Source: PLA2 sp036273915 (lineage in GTDB: Bacteria; Planctomycetota; PLA2). From it: a DNA stretch of 54,991 nt. Below are positions 42,507-49,141 of the stretch, piece after piece. Each line of letters starts with the position of its first letter. Within the stretch, counting starts at the first letter, position 1. The stretch covers positions 1-54,991 of the forward strand of contig DASUGR010000047.1 of assembly GCA_036273915.1 (NCBI GenBank). Reading direction: 5' to 3'. The notes below the pieces were generated by a model, which saw only the letters and a program-made list of their open reading frames with translations, had not been told where the DNA came from and did not search any database. A program made the position numbers and the translations under genes.

Positions 42507-43474
42507 GCACGCTGCTCGACGTCAAGGGCTTGAGGATGCACTTCCCCGTGCGTCGCGGCCTCTTCCAGCCGCCGGGGCTCGTGCGCGCCGTGGACGGCGT
42601 GGACTTCCACCTCGCGCAGGGCGAGACGCTCGGCCTCGTCGGCGAGTCCGGCTGCGGCAAGACGACGGTCGCGCGCTGCATCGTCCGCCTCTACGACCCG
42701 ACCGAGGGCTCGATCCACTTCCAGGGCCACGACCTCGCGAAGCTCGCCCCGCGGGAGATGCTCCCGGTCCGCCCGCACCTCCAGATGATCTTCCAGGACC
42801 CCTACGCGAGCCTGAACCCGAGGATGACCGTCAACTCGATCGTCGCCGAGCCGCTCGAGATCCACGCCCGGCTCCGTGCCGCGGAGCTCGACGAGAAGGT
42901 CTCGCACGCGCTCGAGCTCGTGGGCCTCGACCCGCGCTATAAGCTCCGCTACCCGCACGAGTTCAGCGGCGGCCAGCGGCAGCGGATCGGCCTCGCCCGC
43001 GCGCTCGTGCTCGACCCCGAGCTGGTCGTCTGCGACGAGCCGGTCAGCGCGCTCGACGTCTCGATCCAGGCGCAGGTCATCAACCTCCTCATGGACCTCC
43101 AGCGCCGGCTCGGCGTCGCGTACCTCTTCATCGCGCACGACCTCTCCGTCGTCCGCCACATCTCGCGGCGCATCGCGGTCATGTACCTCGGCCGGATCGT
43201 CGAGACCGCGCCGTCGGCAAGCCTCTACGCGGAGCCGCTCCACCCGTACACCGAGGCGCTGCTGTCGGCGGTGCCGATCCCCGATCCCGACGTCGAGTCC
43301 CGCCGGCAGCGGATCGTCCTCACCGGAGACGTGCCGAGCCCCGACGTCGAGATCACCGGCTGCCCCTTCCGGACCCGCTGCCCGAAGGCATTCGATCGGT
43401 GCGCCGAGGAGACGCCTGTCTTGAAAGAGCACCGCCCCGGTCATTCCGCGGCGTGCTTCCTCCACGAAGAGTGA
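42503..43474 (+). CDS. oppF: Oligopeptide ABC transporter ATPase OppF
   Basis: A 323-residue nucleotide-binding subunit: Walker A GESGCGKTTV, Q loop MIFQDPYASLNP, signature FSGGQRQRIG, Walker B LVVCDEPVSALD, switch IAHDLS, C-terminal cysteine cluster CPFRTRCPKAFDRC. Start GTG 42503 overlaps the oppD stop (GTGA). It ends the oppABCDF operon; no hairpin with a T tract follows, and a G-rich repeat copy begins seven bases before its stop codon. Confidence 0.95.
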   Translation: MSTLLDVKGLRMHFPVRRGLFQPPGLVRAVDGVDFHLAQGETLGLVGESGCGKTTVARCIVRLYDPTEGSIHFQGHDLAKLAPREMLPVRPHLQMIFQDPYASLNPRMTVNSIVAEPLEIHARLRAAELDEKVSHALELVGLDPRYKLRYPHEFSGGQRQRIGLARALVLDPELVVCDEPVSALDVSIQAQVINLLMDLQRRLGVAYLFIAHDLSVVRHISRRIAVMYLGRIVETAPSASLYAEPLHPYTEALLSAVPIPDPDVESRRQRIVLTGDVPSPDVEITGCPFRTRCPKAFDRCAEETPVLKEHRPGHSAACFLHEE

Positions 43475-43494
43475 TATGAGGGGGTCCGGGGGCG
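43467..43494 (+). repeat. G-rich dispersed repeat between oppF and ridA
   Basis: GAAG lead, then GAGGGGGTCCGGGGGCG; the next base starts the TAGAAT box of ridA. Confidence 0.55.
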
Positions 43495-43500
43495 TAGAAT
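43495..43500 (+). promoter_or_regulatory. -10 box of ridA (leaderless type)
   Basis: TAGAAT, five of six consensus bases, 10 nt before the ridA ATG; GTGATA at 43471-43476 is a possible -35 with an 18-bp spacer. Confidence 0.6.
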
Positions 43501-43510
43501 CCCCCACCCC

Positions 43511-43897
43511 ATGGGATTGGACTTCGTAGCGACGACCGGCGCCCCCAAGGCGATCGGCCCCTACTCGCAGGCCGTCGGCACGGACGACCTCCTCTTCTGC
43601 TCCGGGCAGATCGCGCTCGACCCGGCGACCGGGGAGCTCAAGGGCGCGACGGCCGCAGAGCAGACGCGCCAGGCGCTCAAGAACCTCTCCGCGGTGCTCG
43701 TGGCGGGGGGCTCGGGCCTCGAGCACGTCCTCCGCACGACCGTCTTCCTGAAGGACATGGCGGATTTCGCTGCCATGAACGAGGTCTACGCGCAGGCCTT
43801 CGGCCCCCACCGGCCGTCGCGCTCGACGGTGGCCGTGGCGGCGCTGCCGCGCGGCGCGCTCGTCGAGATCGACGTGATCGCGAGGCGCCAGGCTTGA
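43511..43897 (+). CDS. ridA: RidA-family reactive enamine/imine deaminase
   Basis: A 128-residue protein of the YjgF/YER057c/UK114 family, which hydrolyses reactive enamines released by PLP enzymes. Signatures are GAPKAIGPYSQAV, LLFCSGQIALDPATGEL, and the C-terminal HRPSRSTVAVAALPRGALVE containing the catalytic arginine. Length is standard. Its stop overlaps the TTG start of the next gene (TTGA). Confidence 0.94.
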   Translation: MGLDFVATTGAPKAIGPYSQAVGTDDLLFCSGQIALDPATGELKGATAAEQTRQALKNLSAVLVAGGSGLEHVLRTTVFLKDMADFAAMNEVYAQAFGPHRPSRSTVAVAALPRGALVEIDVIARRQA

Positions 43898-44874
43898 CCG
43901 TCCCCTCCGAGATCCTCGACGCGATCCGGGGCGCGCGCTCGATCCTCTGCGCGACCCACAGCCCGATGGACGGCGACGGCCTCGGGTGCGGCCTCGCGCT
44001 CAAGCGCGCGCTCGAGCCCCACGGGAAGAAGGTCGTGCTCGTCACCGAGGCCCCCGCGCCCCCCGTGTATTCCTTCCTGCCGGGCTACGAATCGATCGTC
44101 GTCCTCGGGAAGGGCCCCGTCCCGCCCGCCGAGCTCGTCGTCGCGTTCGACGCCGGGGGGCCGGACCGGCTCGGCCGCGTGCTCGCGGAGCGGCCGAAGG
44201 GCGCGCGGATCGCGAACATCGACCACCACGTCTCGAACGACGGCTACGGCGACCTCAACTGGATCGACGCGCAGGCGGCGGCCGTGGGGGAGCAGGTCTA
44301 CCTGCTGCTCCGGGAGGGCGGCTACGCGATCGACCCGGTTGCCGCCCAGTGCCTGCTCGTGGCGCTCGTGACCGACACCGGGCGCTTCTGCTACTCGTCG
44401 ACGACGCCGAGGACGCTCGAGATCGCGGCCGCGCTCGTGCGCCTCGGCGCCGAGCCGGACCGGCTCCAGCGCGAGCTCTACGCGTCGGTCGGCTTCGAGG
44501 TGCTCCGGCTGCGCGCGCGGGCCACGGACGAGATCGAGCTGCGCTGCCAGGGGCGCGTGGCGATCCTCACGCTCCCTCCCGGCTACGGCCGGGACCTGGG
44601 CGTCGACGACGAGGACGTGAAGGACCTGATCGACGTCCTCATCTCGATCAAGGGCGTGGTCGTGGCGGCGCTCTTCCGCGGCCTCGCGGGGGGCGGCACG
44701 AAAGTGAGCCTCAGGAGCAAGGACGACCGCGCCAACGTCTCCGCGCTCGCGGCGCGGCACGGCGGCGGCGGGCACGTCCGCGCCTCCGGGTTCACGAGCG
44801 GCGCGTCGGCGCAGGCGGCGCGCGAGGCGCTGCTCCAGGAGCTCGAGGCCGCGGCCGTCGCCGGCTCGCGGTAG
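43894..44874 (+). CDS. DHH-family phosphoesterase (NrnA-like oligoribonuclease/pAp phosphatase)
   Basis: A 326-residue protein with a DHH domain followed by DHHA1. Metal-binding motifs are HSPMDGDGLGCGLAL near residue 22, VVAFDAGGPDRLG, and NIDHHVSNDGYGDLNWI. The DHHA1 substrate motif is GGGGHVRASGF near the C terminus. NrnA-type proteins degrade short oligonucleotides and dephosphorylate pAp; which activity applies here is not visible. The start TTG overlaps the ridA stop codon, so the two are coupled. Confidence 0.88.
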   Translation: MTVPSEILDAIRGARSILCATHSPMDGDGLGCGLALKRALEPHGKKVVLVTEAPAPPVYSFLPGYESIVVLGKGPVPPAELVVAFDAGGPDRLGRVLAERPKGARIANIDHHVSNDGYGDLNWIDAQAAAVGEQVYLLLREGGYAIDPVAAQCLLVALVTDTGRFCYSSTTPRTLEIAAALVRLGAEPDRLQRELYASVGFEVLRLRARATDEIELRCQGRVAILTLPPGYGRDLGVDDEDVKDLIDVLISIKGVVVAALFRGLAGGGTKVSLRSKDDRANVSALAARHGGGGHVRASGFTSGASAQAAREALLQELEAAAVAGSR

Positions 44875-44884
44875 GCTCTGGCCG

Positions 44885-45595
44885 ATGGACCCGAGGGAAG
44901 TCGCGGGCGATCTCGCGAGGACGCTCTTCGCGCGTTCTCTCCACCAGGGCCCGAGGCTCGTCGCGTCGAAGGCGAAGCGGGGGGGGTCCGGGGGCGCGGC
45001 GCCCTCGCCCGACGAGACCGCGGCGTGGGAGGCGCTCCGCGCCGAGGCGCTCGCGTGCCGGAAGTGCCGTCTCTGCGAGACGCGCACGACCGTGGTCTTC
45101 GGCGAGGGATCGCCGCGCGCGGAGCTGATGTTTGTCGGCGAGGCGCCGGGCCACGACGAGGACCTGCAGGCGCGCCCCTTCGTCGGCCGCGCGGGGCAGC
45201 TCCTGACGCAGATGATCGAGGCCATGGGGCTCTCGCGCGACGAGGTCTACATCGGAAACGTCCTCAAGTGCCGGCCGCCCGAGAACCGCGCGCCGGCGCC
45301 GGACGAGGTGGAGAGCTGCGAGCCGTTCCTCCTCCGGCAGATGGAGCTCGTCCGGCCGAAGATCATCTGCGCGCTCGGCAACCACGCGCTGCGCGCGCTC
45401 ACCGGCTTCACGGGCGGCATCACGAAGGTCCGCGGGAGGCCGATGGAGCTCCTGCAGTGGACGGTCGTGCCGACGTTCCACCCGGCGTACCTGCTCCGCA
45501 ACCCGGCGGCGAAGAAGGACGCGTGGGAGGACCTGAAGGCGATCCTCCGCCTCCTCGGCCGAGAGGTCCCGCGCCGCCGACGCTCGCGGGGCTGA
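44885..45595 (+). CDS. Uracil-DNA glycosylase, family 4 (Fe-S type)
   Basis: A 236-residue glycosylase that removes uracil from DNA. The four Fe-S ligands are in CRKC (residues ~59-62) and in KCRPPENRAPAPDEVESC. Catalytic-pocket motifs are VGEAPGHDED near residue 84, and HPAYLLRNP near the C terminus. The N-terminal ~35 residues are an extension whose end, KAKRGGSGGAAPSP, is encoded by a G-rich repeat copy (44967-44998). A TAGGCT box (44872-44877) lies 7 nt before the ATG. A palindromic element overlaps its stop codon. Confidence 0.93.
   Translation: MDPREVAGDLARTLFARSLHQGPRLVASKAKRGGSGGAAPSPDETAAWEALRAEALACRKCRLCETRTTVVFGEGSPRAELMFVGEAPGHDEDLQARPFVGRAGQLLTQMIEAMGLSRDEVYIGNVLKCRPPENRAPAPDEVESCEPFLLRQMELVRPKIICALGNHALRALTGFTGGITKVRGRPMELLQWTVVPTFHPAYLLRNPAAKKDAWEDLKAILRLLGREVPRRRRSRG
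44967..44998 (+). repeat. G-rich dispersed repeat inside the uracil-DNA glycosylase gene
   Basis: GGCGAAGCGGGGGGGGTCCG plus GGGGCG; almost identical to the intergenic copy at 34850 on the other strand. Confidence 0.6.
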
Positions 45596-45644
45596 GCTTG
45601 TGAAGGAGTCCGGGCGTCGGAGCCAGCCGGGAGTTCACAAGCTC
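45594..45644 (+). repeat. Palindromic element, copy B (overlaps a stop codon)
   Basis: GAGCTTGTGAA (45594-45604) and TTCACAAGCTC (45634-45644) are a perfect 11-bp inverted repeat around 29 nt that hold GTCCGGGCGTCG and GCCAGCCGGG. Related copies lie at 6065 and 8207. Confidence 0.7.
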
Positions 45645-45739
45645 TGAGCCGCGCGGGCCGCGCCACCGCGGTTCCGGCCAGCCTTCGCCCGCCGCGCGAG
45701 CCTCGACGCGGTTCCGCGCCCCCTCCCCGGAGCCCCACC

Positions 45740-45976
45740 CCATTGGGAATTCAAAAAAGGGGGCGCAGGTGACGGGGCCGTGACAGGGGGGGACGACGCT
45801 CTCGCTTGTTCCCCCCGGCGTATCCGGCGGGAAAGCTGTTGCGGGCGGGAAACCGCTTGTGGTAAGTAGGGCGACCTTCGGGCTAAGGGCATGCCCGGAA
45901 GGAACGGCAGGAGACTCTCCACCTGCCGGAGGTACGGCAAGGAAGACGCCCCTCACGGGGCGATGAGGACAAGCGC
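45740..45976 (+). promoter_or_regulatory. Structured leader upstream of the secretin gene
   Basis: The 381 bases between the glycosylase and secretin genes hold no gene. From about 45740 several strong stems can form: a GGGGGG/CCCCCC stem at about 45786-45812, CCTTCGGGC with GCCCGGAAGG near 45870-45900, GGCAGG with CCTGCC near 45906-45927, and CGCCCC with GGGGCG just before GATGAGGAC, the likely ribosome-binding site. I tested by eye for known riboswitch cores and found no convincing match. It may be a cis-acting RNA or a long structured 5' leader. Confidence 0.4.
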
Positions 45977-48859
45977 ATGCGCAAGTTGTTGGGGCTCTCT
46001 CTCCTCGTGGCGCTCGCCGTCACGTTCGGCTGCGCGAAGAAGAAGCAGGAAATCCGCGAGGAGGAGAAGACGCCGCCGGCCGAGAAGGCCGCCGAGGGCA
46101 AGGATCCGTGGGCCGGTGCCGAGGGAGAGAAGAAGGCGGAGGGCGAGACGCCTGCCGAGGGCGAGAAGGCTCCGGAGGGCGAGATGCCCGCGGAAGGCTG
46201 CGCGCCCGGCGAGGGCGAGAAGCCGGCCGAGGGTGGCGAGATGCCCGCGGAGGGGTGCGCCCCTGGCGAAGGCGAGAAGCCTGCCGAGGGCGGCGAGATG
46301 CCTGCGGAGGGCTGTGCGCCTGCCGAGGGCTGCGCCCCGGGAGAGGAGCAGCCTGCGGCCGAGGAGCCGACGGAGCCCAGGACTCCCGAGGAAGCTTTCG
46401 AGGGCGCCCAGCTCACGAAGGAGCGCGCCGAGGCGCTCAAGCGCCAGCTCCAGACGCTCGCGGAGAGGCTCAGCTCGGAGGGCGATCTCCAGGGCGCGCG
46501 CGAGCAGTACCGCCGCATCCTCCTCCTCGATCCGAAGGACGAGGACGCCCGCAAGAATTTCCAGAAGCTGTCGCAGGAGCTCGGCGAGCGCGTGCCGACC
46601 GTCGAGGAGGTCGTCGAGAGCGAGGCCAACGCGGTCCAGGCGCGCCACGACCAGACGGTGGTCGAGCTGAACCGCCGCCTGCACGAGGCGAAGATCGCCG
46701 AGCAGAACGGCGACTACGACGCCGCCATCCGAAAGTACGAGGAGATCGTGAACATCCTCGCCTGGTACCGCTACCAGGCCGACTTCCCCGTGACGACCGA
46801 GCAGGCGCGGTCGTACCTCGAGCGCGCGAAGCAGCAGCGCGACCTCGACGCGTCCCGCCAGAAGGCGAAGGCGATCGAGGAGATCCAGAAGGAGCAGGAC
46901 CAGGCGCGCGCCCGCGACCAGGCCGAGGAGCGCCGCCGGATGAAGGTGTTCCTCGAGCAGGCGCAGGACGCCTACGACCGGGGCGAGTACGACCTCGCCA
47001 TCGCCAACGCGGAGAAGGTCCTCGCGATCGACCCGCGCAACGAGTCGGCCATGAAGCTCGTCCAGATCGCGAAGGAGACGAAGTACGTCGCCGACCGGAC
47101 CGACATCCGCGAGGAGTTCAGCGACCAGTGGCGGAGCGTGATGGAGGATCTCGAGTTCGCCTCCGTCCCGCACCCGGAGATCCTGAACTTCCCCTCGAAC
47201 TGGGACGAGATCTCGCGCCGGCAGCCGAAGGGCGCCCAGCGCATGGTCGCCGCCCCGGATCCGCGGAAGGAGCAGATCCTCAACACGCTCGCCGGGACGC
47301 GCGTCTTCGCCATCGACTGGAAGGCGGGCGACGTGACGCTCAGCAGCGCGATCAGCTACCTGCGCAGCGTGACAGGCCTCAACTTCGTCCTCTCCCAGAA
47401 GATCAAGGAGGAGAAGGCGGACTCGGAGGTCGTGCTCAAGGTCGACAACGTCAGCGTCACCCAGGTCCTCGACCTCGTCACCGAGCCGAACGAGATGGCT
47501 TGGAAGGTGAGGATGGGCGTCGTGATGATCCTCGCGAAGGACGAGGCGATCGAGCGCCCGGTCCTCCAGTTCTACGACGTCAAGGACCTCGTCGCGAAGA
47601 TCCAGGACTTCCCCGGCCAGGAGATCAACCTGGTGCCGTCGAAGTACCAGCCGCCCGAGACCGAGGAGGCGCCGGAGCCGCAGTCACCGTTCGAGATCGA
47701 CTCGCTCATCGAGGTGATCAAGACGACGATCGAGCCGACGGCGTGGGAGATCGAGGGAGCGGACATCCAGCCGAAGAACGGCGTGCTGGTGGTCCGTCAG
47801 ATCCCCGAGGTTCACCAGAAGATCGGCCAGTTCCTCTCCGACCTGCGGAAGAACACGGGCGTCCTCGTGAACATGGAGGTCCGCTTCCTGCGCGCCGAGG
47901 ACCGGTTCCTGCGCGACGTGGGCGTGGACATCCGCGGCCTGGGCGACGACACGGGCGGCGTGGGCGCGCCGGGCCTCGGCGCCGCGACGCCGTTCGACGA
48001 CAGCTTCTTCGGCTCGCCCGCGAACCCGCAGAACTCGCCGCCGGGCGTCATTCCCGAGCCCTCCTCGATCGGTACCCGGAACAGCCCGGGTGCCTTCTAC
48101 GGCGACGGGGCGGACGGCGAGTACAAGGGCCGCGTCGAGAACCTCTTCGACTTCGCCCTCCAGTTCGACGAGCGGGGCCGCGCGACCCAGTCGGCCGCGC
48201 TGACCGGTACCCGGGGCGACAACTCGGGCGGTCTCTCCCTCCAGCACGTCTACCTCGACGACACCCAGCTCGAGGTGATCCTCCGCGCGGTCGAGAAGAA
48301 CCAGCGCATCGAGGAGATCTCGGCGCCCCGCCTGACCGTCTACGACACGCAGCGCGCGAACGTGTCGATCATGACGCAGAACTCCTACGTCCAGGACTTC
48401 GACGTGGAGATCGCGCAGGCCGCGGCGATCGGCGACCCGATCGTCCAGACCATCCGCGACGGCATCATCCTCGACGTGAAGCCCATCGTCTCGGCGGATC
48501 GCCGCTTCATCACGATGGAGCTGCGCCCGACGGTCGCCGACCTCGTGCGCCCGATCCCGACCTTCCTCACGTCCCTCGCGACCGGCCCGCCGGTCGTCAT
48601 CCAGGTGCCCGAGATCGCGATCTCGCGCGTCCGCACCACGGTGACCATGCCGGACGGCGGCACGCTGCTGCTCGGCGGCATCAAGTTCTTCAAGGACGTG
48701 CAGGCGGAGTCCGGGGTCCCGATCCTGTCGAAGATCCCGGTCATCAGCTTCCTCTTCACCCGCAAGGCCAAGCTCATCCAGCGGTCGAACCTGCTGATCC
48801 TGATCAAGGCCCTCGTGGTGATCCCGGAGGAGCACGCGGGCGGCCTCGGCTTCCAGTAG
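45977..48859 (+). CDS. Secretin-domain lipoprotein with N-terminal repeats and TPR region
   Basis: A 960-residue protein. MRKLLGLSLLVALAVTFGCA ends in a lipobox cysteine. Residues 50-130 are Glu/Pro/Gly-rich and include nearly perfect 19-residue repeats. Residues about 140-350 are TPR-like and coiled coil (EQYRRILLLDPKDEDARKNF, YDLAIANAEKVLAIDPRN). A secretin N-domain-like segment starts near residue 450 (DVTLSSAISYLRSVTGLNFV). The C-terminal secretin barrel domain spans about 625-950: VNMEVRFLRAEDRFLRDVGV, ISAPRLTVYDTQRANV, TVTMPDGGTLLLGGI, VPILSKIPVISFLFTRK. Secretins form large outer-membrane channels of type II/III secretion and type IV pili. Here the neighbours are TPR proteins and ExbB/ExbD rather than a secretion ATPase. 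Confidence 0.85.
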   Translation: MRKLLGLSLLVALAVTFGCAKKKQEIREEEKTPPAEKAAEGKDPWAGAEGEKKAEGETPAEGEKAPEGEMPAEGCAPGEGEKPAEGGEMPAEGCAPGEGEKPAEGGEMPAEGCAPAEGCAPGEEQPAAEEPTEPRTPEEAFEGAQLTKERAEALKRQLQTLAERLSSEGDLQGAREQYRRILLLDPKDEDARKNFQKLSQELGERVPTVEEVVESEANAVQARHDQTVVELNRRLHEAKIAEQNGDYDAAIRKYEEIVNILAWYRYQADFPVTTEQARSYLERAKQQRDLDASRQKAKAIEEIQKEQDQARARDQAEERRRMKVFLEQAQDAYDRGEYDLAIANAEKVLAIDPRNESAMKLVQIAKETKYVADRTDIREEFSDQWRSVMEDLEFASVPHPEILNFPSNWDEISRRQPKGAQRMVAAPDPRKEQILNTLAGTRVFAIDWKAGDVTLSSAISYLRSVTGLNFVLSQKIKEEKADSEVVLKVDNVSVTQVLDLVTEPNEMAWKVRMGVVMILAKDEAIERPVLQFYDVKDLVAKIQDFPGQEINLVPSKYQPPETEEAPEPQSPFEIDSLIEVIKTTIEPTAWEIEGADIQPKNGVLVVRQIPEVHQKIGQFLSDLRKNTGVLVNMEVRFLRAEDRFLRDVGVDIRGLGDDTGGVGAPGLGAATPFDDSFFGSPANPQNSPPGVIPEPSSIGTRNSPGAFYGDGADGEYKGRVENLFDFALQFDERGRATQSAALTGTRGDNSGGLSLQHVYLDDTQLEVILRAVEKNQRIEEISAPRLTVYDTQRANVSIMTQNSYVQDFDVEIAQAAAIGDPIVQTIRDGIILDVKPIVSADRRFITMELRPTVADLVRPIPTFLTSLATGPPVVIQVPEIAISRVRTTVTMPDGGTLLLGGIKFFKDVQAESGVPILSKIPVISFLFTRKAKLIQRSNLLILIKALVVIPEEHAGGLGFQ
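46178..46345 (+). repeat. 57-bp in-frame tandem repeat in the secretin gene
   Basis: Two full units and a partial third encode GEMPAEGCAPGEGEKPAEG. Each unit carries one cysteine; a shorter AEGCAP unit follows. The DNA copies differ mainly at third codon positions, so the protein sequence is being kept. Confidence 0.85.
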
Positions 48860-48877
48860 TCGTTTCGCTACATCCGG

Positions 48878-48907
48878 CGAAGGGCGGCCCCGATCGGCCG
48901 CCCTTCG
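48878..48907 (+). terminator. Probable terminator hairpin of the secretin gene
   Basis: A perfect 12-bp stem (CGAAGGGCGGCC with GGCCGCCCTTCG, loop 6 nt) 19 nt after the stop codon. The following TCGTTG has few T residues, so termination may be incomplete. Confidence 0.55.
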
Positions 48908-49020
48908 TCGTTGACGTGTCCCCGGGTCGCGGTAGGATGATGGTGTTCCCCCTGCCGCGCGATCCTCCTGCCGGTCGTGCCCGCGCCCGCTCCGCCCCTG
49001 ATGTTCCGTGTCCGCTCGCA

Positions 49021-49048
49021 TTGACTCCGTCCTTGACCCGCGTACACT
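49021..49048 (+). promoter_or_regulatory. Sigma-70 promoter of the TPR-ExbB-ExbD unit
   Basis: TTGACT, 16-bp spacer, TACACT. It predicts a leader of about 85 nt before ATG 49142. Confidence 0.65.
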
Positions 49049-49141
49049 CTCAACCCGCCGGTCCGTGTGGGCGCGGTCGGGATGCGCGAGCAGAACGGCC
49101 GGGCACGTTTCCGAGGGCGACCGGGCTGCCGGAGTGGATTC

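Noticed and set aside
45820..45900. GGTAAGTAGGGCGACC and GAAACC as a cyclic-di-GMP (GEMM) riboswitch
   Set aside because: The diagnostic GGGACGCAAAGCC block is absent and the order of the other blocks is wrong.
45870..45930. CCGGAAGGAACGGCAG as a signal recognition particle (4.5S) RNA
   Set aside because: The 5' partner GGTCAGG and the AGCAG side of the conserved internal loop are missing, and no compact ~100-nt closing helix is seen.
46178..46345. CRISPR array
   Set aside because: The repeats are in-frame coding repeats without spacers; no CRISPR array is seen anywhere in the window.
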